Part shown: piece after piece, positions 24,445 through 34,204 of the stretch
Position numbering within the stretch: the stretch's first letter is position 1
Layout of the letters: each line of letters starts with the position of its first letter
Source: Ceratotherium simum simum
Taxonomy: Eukaryota > Chordata > Mammalia > Perissodactyla > Rhinocerotidae
NCBI RefSeq assembly: GCF_000283155.1
Contig: NW_004454197.1
Span: forward strand, 20,542,086 to 20,606,085
DNA length: 64,000 nt
Reading direction: 5' to 3'
The notes under the pieces: generated by a model
The model's input: only the letters and a program-made list of their open reading frames with translations
Databases searched by the model: none
What the model was told of the DNA's origin: nothing
Position numbers and translations under genes: made by a program

Positions 24445-24690
24445 GGGTAAATATTTAGTTTTTAAAATAATTTAGAACAGCTTTAGATTTACAGAATTAT
24501 TACAAAGATAATGCAGAGTTTCTGTGTACCTTGAACCCAGTTTCCCCGATTATTAATATCTTATGTTAGTATGGTACAGCGTTATGGGATCTCTTTCTTA
24601 AGCTCTTCCTCTGTGATCTTCCCAGTTTTTTCCCACTCTGGGCCTCCTCTTTTTAGTCCTTTGTCCAGAAAGCTAGGTTTGTGTTTCCCC
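24445..24690 (-). mobile_element. old LINE-1-like fragment, antisense
   Basis: 'cagctttagatttacagaatt' and 'gattattaatatcttatgtt' resemble antisense 3' sequence of old LINE-1. The assignment rests on a few phrases. Confidence 0.45.
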
Positions 24691-24699
24691 ACTCTGCTG

Positions 24700-26185
24700 T
24701 GCACCTTCCATGACTATGCCTGCATCTGAGGCCAAGTGGTGGAAGACACACAGAGAAAAAAAGCAACAGGGATTGGTTCCACTTTCTTGAGATCACAGCT
24801 GCTCCGATCAGAGAGAAAATTTCCGATCCCTCAGAATTTTAGGTGCCTGCAGGCCCCCACTGCCAATTTTGTCACCACGGAATTGTCTGGAGGCTAGGGC
24901 TTAAGAGAATGGAAAAAAGAAAAAGAAATACAGAGGATTTCCCTCCACTTTCTCAGTGTTAGGAATCCCCATTCCTGCTCTTGAGTCAGAGTCTGGGGCC
25001 TCTCCTGGGGCTTTCTCTGTGTGCTTGGTGCCCACTGCCCAGCTCCGTGCTGCCATGGGTCCAGGCCAGGGGCTACAGGGGGCAGAAATAGGAACCTCAC
25101 CGCCTTTTCAGTGGTCCTTGAATTCCGGTGTTCTTCCCCTGTTTGCCTTCTACTTTTTACCTTTCGGAGTCCTCAAACTCTTAACTCCATGCACTCTGTC
25201 CAGTTTTTATAGCTGCATTCAATGGGAGAGGTAGGGTGCAGGATGCTCACATTCCATCTCACCTGGAACTGGAAGTCTGCATGTTTAATTAACTTTTATA
25301 TGTTTTTCTAAGTAATACATACAGGAGACTACACTTATACAGACATATGGATATATTTCCTTCAAGAGAAAATACACCAACATATTAATTATGCTTATCA
25401 ATCTGTGACTGCAAGGATCAGATTATATTATTTTTTTTCTGTATTTTCTAAATTTTTTCCACAGTTGCCATAAATCACACTAGAATAAAACCCAATAAAT
25501 GTTATTTTTAAAAAGATTCCTAATACAATTGAATGTTGTAATTAGAAGCTCACAGCACCATTTAATATGAAACATTTTGCTTTTATTTCTATCTGGAAAA
25601 CCAGCCTTAGAAGGCCCAGAGGTTTTGGGGATGTTGTATTGCTTTCCAGTTTTGGAAGGTTACCCTTGACCCTCCAACCAGTTCACCTGGACTGGATGGC
25701 TCTCCAGAAACATGAGTCCTTGCTCATGCCTGCCCTCCCTTTGTCCTTTCCTCCTCGCCCACAGTGGGTCAGGCCAGAGCCCGTGCTGTGGTTGCAGCAT
25801 CAGGCAAAGCACAACCATTTCTCAAGTGGCTCCCGGCCTCCTCCGCCCTTTTGACCTTTATGGAGCCAGATGATTTTAAAAAATATCTTTGATTTGTACC
25901 TCAACTACATAGAAATTGATTAATGATAATCCTCGTTTCATTACATACACTGTTCATTGGTCCTTGCATGACTCATTTTGGTTTATTTGTCTATTTATCT
26001 ATAGTAATAATGTCATTACTGAGCACTCATTATAGAATGATGGTGGCATAATGTAGTATCTGCCATGTCCCACCCAAGTTGATTCCTGACAGTGACCTTT
26101 GTCTAACAATAGGCCCCTTCCTTTCCTCTCTCATCCACCGTCCACCCAAAGTAATCATAATCCTGAATCCCGTGTTCGTTACCTT
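24700..26185. other. intergenic, no gene recognised
   Basis: It is mixed-composition sequence without repeats that I can name. The frames at 24956-25234 and 25567-25854 are uninterrupted for under 100 codons and have no recognisable protein similarity. Confidence 0.5.
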
Positions 26186-26194
26186 TTTCCTTTC

Positions 26195-28528
26195 CTTTTT
26201 TATTGAGGTAAAATTCACATTACATAAAGTTAACCATTTTAAAGTGTACATTTCAGTGACATTTTAGTACATAGACAATATTGTGCAACCATCACCTCTA
26301 CTTCCAAAACATTTTTGTCACTCCCCTCCAAACCCCAAACCCATTAAACAATCATTCTCCATTTCCCCTTTGCCCCTGGCAACCACTAATCTGTTTTCTC
26401 TCTCTATGGATTTATCTACAATGGACATTTCGTATAAATGGAATCATATAACACATGTCCTTTTGTGTCTTGTTTCTTTCACTTAGCATAATGGTTTTTG
26501 AAGTTCATCCATGTTGTAGCGTGTATCAGTTCTCCTTTCCTTTTTATGGCTGAATAATATTCCATTGTATAGATATTTTGTTTATCTAGTCATCTCTTCA
26601 TGGAAATTTGGGTTGTTTCTACCTTTTGGCTATTGTGAGTAGTGCTGCTATAAACATTCATGATTTTGTTTGAATACATGTTTTCATTTCTCTTGGATAT
26701 ATAACTAGGAATAGAATTACTGGGTCATATGGTAATTCTATATTTAACTTACTGAAGCACTGCCAAGCTCTTTTCCACAGTGGCTTCAACATTTTATATA
26801 CCCACCAGTAATATATGAGAGTTCCAGTTTCTCTACATCCTCATTAGCACTTGTTATTTTCCTTTTTTTTTCTTATTATAGCCATTTTCAGGGATGTGAA
26901 GTAATATCTTATTATGGTTTTGATTTGCATTTCCCTAATGACTAATAACATTGAGCATCCTTTCATGTACTTGTATACCTTCCTTGGAGAAATGTCTGAG
27001 TCCTTTGCCCACCTTTCTTTCTTCCTTTCTTTTCTTCCTTTCCTTCTTTCCTCCTTTCCTTCCCTCCCTCCCTCCCTGCCCTCCTTCCTTTCTTCCTTCC
27101 TCTCTTTCTCTCCTTCTCTCTTTCTCTCTTTTTCTCTCTCTCTCTTCCTCCCTCTACTCCTTTCTTTTTGTTATTGAGGTATAAGAGTTCTATATATATT
27201 TTGGATACTAGACCCTTATCAGACATATGATTTGCAAATATTTTCTCCCATTCTGTAGGTCATCTTTTCCCTTTCTTGATAGTGTCCTGTGATGCACAAA
27301 ATTTTTAAATTTTGATAAAGTATAATTAATCTATTTTTCTTTGGTTGCTTGTACTTTTGATATCATAAGAATCAATTGAAAAATCCAAGGTCATGAAGAT
27401 TTACTCCTATATTTTCTTCCAAGAGTTTTAGCTCTTGCATTTAGGTCTTTGCTCCATTTTGAGTTAATTTTTGTGTATGGTATGAAGCAGGGATTCAACT
27501 ATTCTTTTGCAACTGGATATCCAGTTGTCCCAGCACTACTTGTTGAAGAAAGTATTTTTTCATGATTGAATTGTTTTGGCACCCTTGTTGAATATCAATT
27601 GACCATAGACGTTTGAATTTATTTCTGGACTCTCAGTTCTTTTCTTTTGGTCTATATGTCTACTCGTATGTCAGTACCACTTACTGTTTTGATTACTGTG
27701 GCTTTGTAGTAAGATTTGAAATTGGAAAGTATGAGTCTTCCAACTTTATTTTTCTTTTTCAAGATTGTTTTGGCTATTTGAGATCCTTTGCAATTCCATG
27801 TTAATTGTAGGCTAAGCTTTTACATTTCTGCAAAAGAGGCCACTGGGAGTTTGATAGAGATTGCATTGAATCTGTAGATTGCTTTTGGTAGTATTGCCAT
27901 TTTAACAATATTGTCTTCCAATCCATGAATATGGGATATCTTTCCACTTACTTAGGTTTTCTTTAATTTCTTTTAGCAATTCTTTGTAGTTTCTAATATA
28001 CAAGTCTTGAACCTCCTTAGTTAAATTTTTCCTAAGTATTTTATTCTTTCTGTTGCTATTGTAAATGGAATTGTTTTCTTAATTTCCTTTTCACATTGTT
28101 CATTGCTAGTGTATAGAAATACAACTGATTTTTGTGTGTTGATTATGTATCCTGAAACTTTGCTGAATTAGTTTATAAGCTCTACTAGTTTTGTTTTTTT
28201 TTTTGCATGTGGGTTCCTTAGGATTTTATATCTATAAGATCATGCTATCTGCAAGTAGAGATAGTTTTATTTCTTCCTTTCCAATTTTGGTACCTTTTAT
28301 TTCTTTTTCTTGCCCATTTGCTTTGGCTAGAACTTCCAGTACAATGTTGAATAGAAGTTTGAAAGTTGTACATCCGTGTCTTGTTCTTGATCTTAGGGGG
28401 AAAGCTTTCAGTTATTCTCCGTTAAGTATAATGTTAACTGTAGGCTTTTTATCAATGTCCTTTATCATCTTGAGGAAGTTCCCTTCTAGTCCTAGTTTAT
28501 GGAGTGTTTTTATTGTTAAAGAGTGTTG
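26195..28528 (-). mobile_element. LINE-1, antisense (older host copy, 3' part)
   Basis: It starts at the 3' end with 'tattgaggtaaaattcacat' and continues through 3' UTR ('caaccactaatctgttttct') and the ORF2 C-terminal region. It is interrupted at 28530 by a younger LINE-1 and resumes at 32005. A pyrimidine-rich tract has expanded inside it at 27005-27170. Confidence 0.85.
27005..27170. repeat. polypyrimidine low-complexity tract (CCTT/CTTT/CT)
   Basis: About 165 bases are almost purely C and T on this strand, built of TTCC, CCCT and TCTC units. The opposite strand encodes an artefactual Arg/Glu/Lys-rich open frame (26963-27226). It lies where antisense LINE-1 normally has a short T-rich segment. 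Confidence 0.9.
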
Positions 28529-29914
28529 TATTTTTTTATTTTTTATTTTTTGTTGATGTCATAATAGTTTATAACATTGTGAGATTCCAGTTGTACATTA
28601 TTATTTGTCAGTCACCATATAAATGCACCCCTTCACTCCTTGTGCCCACCCACCAACTCCCTTCACCCTGGTAACCACCAAACTGTTCTCTCTGCCTGTG
28701 TGTTAGTTTATATTCCACATATGAGTGAAGTCATACAGTGTTTGTCTTCCTCTGTCTGGCTTATTTCACTTGACATCATACCCTCAAGGTCCATCCATGT
28801 TGTTGCAAATGGGATGATTTTGTCTTTTTTATGGCTGAGTAGTATTCCATTGTATATATATATACCACATCTTCTTTATCCAGTCATCTGCTGATGGATA
28901 CTTGGGTTGCTTGCACTTCTTGGCTATAGTGAATAATGCTGCGATGAACATAGGAGTGCATAAGCCTCTTTGGATTGTTGATCTCAAGTTCTTTGGATAA
29001 ATACCCAGCAGTGGGATAGCTGGATCATAAGGTGTTTCTCTTGTTAATTTTTTGAGGAATCTCCATACTGTTTTCCATAGAGGCTGCACCAGTTTGCATT
29101 CCCACCAGCAGTGAATGAGGGTTCCCTTTTCTCCACAACCTCTCCAACATTTGTTGTTTTTTGTCTTGGTGATTATAGCCATTCTAACAGGTGAAAGGTG
29201 ATATCTGGCTAACAGGAGAAAGGTGACATCTTAGTGTAGTTTTGATTTTCATTTCCCTGATGATTCATGATGTTGAACATCTTTTCATATGCTTATTGGC
29301 CATCTGTATATCTTCCTTGGAAAAACGTCTGTTCACATATCCTCTGCCCATTTTTTGATCAGGTTATTTGTTTTTTTGTTGTTCAGTTGTGTGAGTTCTT
29401 TATATATTATGGAGATTAATTCCTTGTTAGATATATGATTTGTAAATATTTTGTCCCAGCTAGTGGGTTGTCTTTTCATTTTGATCCTAGTTTCATTTGC
29501 CTTGCAGAAACTTTTTAATCTGATGAAGTCCACCTGTTTATTTTTTCTTTTGTTTCCCTTATCCAAGTAGACAGTGGATTTGAAAAGATCCCTCTAAGAC
29601 CAATGTCAAAGAATGTTCTGCCTATATTTTCTTCTAGGAGTTTTATAGTTTCAGGTCTTACCTTCAAGTCTTTGATCCATTTTGAGTTAATTTTTGTGTG
29701 TGGCAAAAGATAATGGTCTACTTTCATTCTTTTGCAGGTGGCTGTCCAGTTTTCCCAGCACCATTTATTGAAGAGACTTTCTTTTCTCTATTCTATATAT
29801 TCTTAGCTCCTTTGTCAAAGATTAGCTCTCCATAGATGTGTGGTTTTATTTCTGGACTTTCAATTCTGTTCCATTGATCTGTGTGTCTGTTTTTGTACCA
29901 GTGCCATGGTGGTT

Positions 29915-30158
29915 TTTTTTTTTTTTTTTTTTGTGATGAAGATCAGCCTTGAGCTAACATCCATGCCAATCCTCCTCTTTTTTGCTGAGGAAGACTGGCC
30001 CTGAGCTAACATCTGTGCCTATCTTTCTTCACTTTATGTGGGACGCTGCCACAGCATGGCCTGACAAGCGGTGTGTCACTGCGCGCCCGGGATCCGAACC
30101 CAGGCCGCCAGCAGTGGAGCACACGCACTTAACCGCTACGCCACAGGGCAGGCCCCCA
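29915..30158 (-). mobile_element. ERE SINE, antisense
   Basis: A poly-T run at 29913-29930 is followed by both 'gctaacatccatgccaatcc' and 'tgaggaagactggccctgag' units. The B box complement comes next ('gggatccgaaccc', near 30090), then the head 'gggcaggcccc' at 30158. It splits LINE-1 text after 'gtgccatg', which resumes as 'ccatgctgttttgatt'. Confidence 0.9.
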
Positions 30159-31124
30159 TGCTGTTTTGATTATTATAGCTTTGTAGTATATTTTGAAGTC
30201 ATGGATTGTGATGCCTCCAGCTTTGTTCTTTTTTCTCAGGCTTGCTTTAGCTATTTGGGGTCTTTTGTTGTTCCATATGAATTTTAGGATTCTTTGTTCC
30301 ATTTCCGTGAAGAATGTCATTGGGATTCTGATTGGGATTGCACTGAATCTGTACATTGCTTTAGGTAGTATGTACATTTTAACTATGTTTATTCTTCCAA
30401 TCCATGTACATGGGATGTCTTTCCATTTCTTTATGTCATCATCGATGTTTTTCAATAATGTCTTATAGTTTTCAGTGTATAGGTCTTTCCCCTCCTTGAT
30501 TAAATTTATTCCTAGATATTTTATTCTTTTTGTTGCCATTGTAAATGGGATTGTCTTCTTGAGTTCTCTGTTAGTTCATTATTAGAGTATAGAAACACAA
30601 CTGATTTTTGTAAGTTGATTTTTTACCCTGCAACTTTGCTGTAGTTGTTGATTATTTCTAATAGTTTTCTGATGGATTCTTTAGGGTTTTCTATATATAA
30701 AATCATGCCATCTGCAAACAGTGAGAGTTTCACTTCTTCACTGCCTATTTCGATTCCTTTTATTTCTTTTTCTTGCCTAATTGCTCTGGCCAGAACTTCC
30801 AGTACTATGTTGAATAAGAGTGTTGAGAGTGGGCACCCTTGTCTTGTTCCTGTTCTCAGAGGGATGGCTTTCAGTTTTTCACCTTTAAAAATGATGTTGG
30901 CTGTGGGTTTGTCATATATGGCCTTTATCATGTTGAGGTACTTTCCTCCTATAGCATTTTGTTGAGAAGTTTATCATAAATGGACGTTGGATCTTATAAA
31001 ATGATTTCTCTGCATCTATTGAGATGATCATATGGTTTTTATTCCTCGTTTTGTTAATATGGTGTATCACATTGATTGATTTGTGGATGTTGAACCATCC
31101 CTCTGTCCCTGGTATAAATCCCAC
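30129..31124 (-). pseudogene. LINE-1 ORF2 reverse-transcriptase remnant
   Basis: Three adjacent antisense frames (30912-31124, 30623-30931, 30129-30539) together cover the reverse-transcriptase palm and thumb, separated by frameshifts or stops. The active-site motif reads FADG, with glycine (codon 30707-30709) where LINE-1 has the second catalytic aspartate. Reverse transcriptase activity is therefore lost twice over. Confidence 0.85.
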
Positions 31125-31750
31125 TTGATCATTGTATATGAGCTTTCTAATGTATTGCTGTATTCAGTTTGCCAACATTTTGTTGAGGATTTTTGCGTCT
31201 ATGTTCACAGGGATATTGGTCTGTAGTTTTCCTTCTTAGTATTGTCTTTGCCTGGCTTTGGTATCAGGGTGATGTTGGCCTCATAGAATCTGTTAGGCAG
31301 TGTTCCATCTTCCTTTATTTTTTGGAATAGTTTGAGAAGGATAGGTATTAAATCTTCTTTGAATGTTTGGTAAATTCTCCAGAGAAGCCATCTGGTCCTG
31401 GACTTTTATTTTTTGGGAGGTTTCGATTACTGTTTCAATCTCTTTACTTGTGATTGGTCTATTCAGGTTCTCTATTTCTTCTTGATTCAGCTTTGGGAGG
31501 TTGTATGAGTCTTAAGAATTTATCCAGTTCTTCTAGAGTGTCCAATTTGTTGGCATATAGTTTGTCATAGTATTCTCTTATAATCTTTTGTATTTCTGTG
31601 GTATCTGCTGTAATTTCTCCTTTTTCAGTTCTAATTTTATTTATTTGAGCCTTCTCTCTTTTTTTCTTGGTAAGTTTGGCTAAGAGTTTGTCAATTTTGC
31701 TTATCTTCTCAAAGAACCAGCTTTTTGTTTCATTAAGAGTGTTGGATTTT

Positions 31751-32001
31751 GGGCCGGCCTGGTGGCACAAGCAGTTAAGCGTGCGCGCTCTTCTTCGGCA
31801 GCCCGGGGTTCGCAGGTTCGGATCCCGAGCACGCACTGACACACCGCTTGTCAAGCCATGCTGTGGCTGCGTCCCATATAAAGTAAAGGAAGATGGGTAT
31901 GGATGTTAGCTTAGGGTCAATCTTCCTCAGGAAAAAAAAAAAAAGAGGAGGATTGGCATCAGATGTTAGCTCAGGGCTGATCTTCCTCACACACACAAAA
32001 A
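31751..32001 (+). mobile_element. ERE SINE, sense
   Basis: The head 'gggccggcctggtggcac' is followed by the A box-like region, the B box 'ggttcggatccc' (about 31815), 'tcccatataaagtaaagg', an internal A run, the second 'gatgttagctcagggctg' unit and a short CA-rich tail. Flanking 'gtgttggatttt' and 'gtgttgagtttt' form the target-site duplication. It sits exactly at the right edge of the younger LINE-1. Confidence 0.9.
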
Positions 32002-32004
32002 AAG

Positions 32005-32650
32005 TGTTGAGTTTTTCAAATGCCTTTTCTACATAAAATGAGATGGTCATGTGTTTTTTTTCCTTCATTCTATCAATATTGTGTATTACATTGATTTTCA
32101 TATTGTTAACTATCCTTGCATTCCTGGGATAAATCCTCTTTGGTCACGATGTATAATCCTCTTAAGATGTTACTGGAGTTCGTTTGCTGGTATTTTGTTG
32201 AGGGCTCTTTCATATATATTCATAGGGGATATTGGTCTATAGTTTTCTCTTGTTCTGAGGTTTTTCTCTGGCTTGGGTATCTGTGTAGTGCGGGCCAAAT
32301 AGAATGACTTAGGAAATGTTGCCTCCTCTTTTATTTTTTGGAAGAGTTTGAGAAGAATTGGTGTTAATTCTTCTCTAATTTTGTATTTGAGGGAATTCAC
32401 CAGTGAAGCCATCTGGTCCTGGTCTTTTCTTTGTTGGAAGGTTTTTGATTGCTGATTCAATCTCTTGACTTGTTATAGGTCTTTTCAGATTTCCTATTTC
32501 TTCTTGGGTCAGTTTTTGTAGTTTGTATGTTACTAGAAATTTGTTCATTTCATCTAGGCTACTTAATTGGCATATAATTGTTCATAGTATTCTCTTATAA
32601 TCCTTTTTATTTCTGTAAGGTCTGTAGTAATGTCAACACTTTTATTTCTT
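32005..32650 (-). mobile_element. LINE-1, antisense (older host copy, continued)
   Basis: It picks up at 'gagtttttcaaatgcctttt', the ORF2 position where 26195-28528 stops ('taaagagtgttg'). It runs through the palm ('gtttgctggtattttgttgag') and the region before it, with stops on the coding strand. This continuity is the evidence that the 28530-32001 block is an insertion. Confidence 0.8.
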
Positions 32651-32664
32651 TTTTAAAAAATTTT

Positions 32665-32790
32665 TGTTTATTTTTTTGCATTATAATCATCATAATGTAT
32701 CATACAAACATACATACACAAAATACATAAATGTATCAAATCAGCATGTTCTGCACCTTAAATTTACACAATGTTATATATCAAATATAT
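32665..32790 (+). mobile_element. LINE-1 3' tail scrap, sense
   Basis: 'gcaccttaaatttacacaatg' followed by 'ttatatatcaaatatat' matches the end of the LINE-1 at 58695-59303. It abuts an opposed LINE-1 3' end at 32790, giving a tail-to-tail junction. Confidence 0.6.
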
Positions 32791-33935
32791 CTTTTTTTTT
32801 CAGGTGTATATCATTTTATTTCGATTTCTATATAGGTCACATCATGTTAACCACTTGAAGACTAATTACAATCCATCACCACACACATGTGCCTAATCAT
32901 CCCTTTAGCCCTCCCCCCTCCCCCCTTCCCTTTGGTAACCACCAATCCAATCTCTGTCTCTATGTGATTGTTTCTTGTTGTTTTTATCTTCTACTTATGA
33001 GTGAGATCATATGGTATTTGACTTTCTCCCCCTGACTTATTTCACTTAACATAATACTCTCAAGTTCCATCCATGTTGTCACAAATGGCTGGATTTCATC
33101 ATTTCTTATGGCTGAGTAGTATTCCGTTGTATATATATACCACGTCTTTATCCATTTATCCCTTGACGGGCACCTAGGTTGCTTCCAAGTCTTGGCTATT
33201 GTGAATAATGCTGCAATGAACAAAGGGGTGGATGTATCTTTACATATTCGTGTTTTCATGTTCTTTGCATAAATACCCAGCAGTATTATTTTATTATAAT
33301 TAATTTTTAATTAAATTTTAATTAATTTTTAATCTTAATTTTTTGAGGAATCTCCATACTGTTTTCCATAGTGGCTGTACAAGTTTGCACTCCCACCAGC
33401 AGTGTATGCGAGTTCCCTTCTCTCCACATCCTCTCCAACACTTGTTTCCTGTCTTGTTAATTATAGCTGTTCTGATGGGAGTGAGGTGATATCTCATTGT
33501 AGTTTTGATTTGCATTTCCCTGATGGTTAATGATGTTGAACATCTTTTCATGTGCTTGTTGGCCATCTGTATATCTTCTTTGGAGAAATGTTTGTTCAGA
33601 TCTTTTGCTCATTTTTTAATTGGACTGTTAGTGTTTTTGTTGTTGAGATGCATGAGTTCTTTAAATATTTTGGATATTAACCCCTTATCAGATACATGGT
33701 TTGCAAGTATCTTCTCCCAATTCTTAGGTTGTCTTTTTGTTTTGTTGATGGTTTCCTGTGCTGTGCAGAAGCTTTTCAGTTTGATGTAGCCCCATTTGTT
33801 TATTTTTTTCTGTTGTTTCCCTTGCCCGGTCAGATGTGGTACTTGAAAATATGTTGCTAAGACCGATGTCGAAGAGCGTACTTCCTGTGTTTTCTGCTAG
33901 AAGTTTCATGGTTTCAGGTCTTACATTAAAAAAGT
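32790..33935 (-). mobile_element. LINE-1 3' part, antisense
   Basis: The lineage-type 3' end ('aggtgtatatcattttattt', then 'ccctcccccctcccccct') leads into the ORF2 C-terminus on the minus strand (33318-33566, [17 protein letters not shown]). It is truncated near 33935. An unusual AATTAATTTTTAATT-type AT expansion lies at 33290-33340 and breaks the ORF. Confidence 0.85.
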
Positions 33936-33957
33936 ACATTTTAAAAATCTTGTTTCT

Positions 33958-34200
33958 GGGGCCGGCCCCCTGGTGTAGTGGTTAAGTGCATGCGCCCTGC
34001 TGCTGGCGGCCCGGTTTCAGATCCCGGGCGCGTACCGATGCACCACTTGTCAGGTCATGCTGTGGCGGCTTCCCACATAAAGCCGAGGAAGATAGGCACG
34101 GATGTTAGCTCAGGGCCAGTCTTCCTCAGCAAAAAGAGGAGGATTGCCATGGATGTTAGCTCAGGGCTGATCTTCCTCACCAAAAAAAAAAAAATCTTGT
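33958..34200 (+). mobile_element. ERE SINE, sense, well preserved
   Basis: It has the full architecture: GGGGCCGGCC head, 'tagtggttaagtgc' A-box region, a degenerate B box ('ggtttcagatccc'), 'gcttcccacataaag', the first 'gatgttagctcagggcc' unit, 'agcaaaaagaggagg', the second unit and an A12-13 tail. 'aaaatcttgtttc' flanks both ends (about 33944 and 34191) as the target-site duplication, implying fairly recent insertion. Confidence 0.95.
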
Positions 34201-34204
34201 TTCC

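Larger units (their letters stand above)
28530..31745 (-). mobile_element. LINE-1, 5'-truncated, antisense, inserted in an older LINE-1
   Basis: A T-rich start (tail) at about 28530 is followed by the lineage-type 3' UTR, the ORF2 C-terminus (28829-29182), and the reverse transcriptase palm ('TRQGCPLS' at about 30820-30845 and a FADG motif at 30707-30718). It ends in the ORF2 linker near 31740. Flanks 'aaagagtgttg' at about 28517 and 'taagagtgttgg' at about 31734 look like its target-site duplication. An ERE interrupts it at 29915-30158. Confidence 0.85.

Noticed and set aside
26963..27226. Arg/Glu/Lys-rich antisense frame
   Set aside because: It is a direct translation of the polypyrimidine low-complexity tract.
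31751..31840. possible tRNA gene (A and B boxes)
   Set aside because: The boxes belong to the tRNA-derived head of an ERE SINE; the cloverleaf is not maintained and the rest of the SINE follows.
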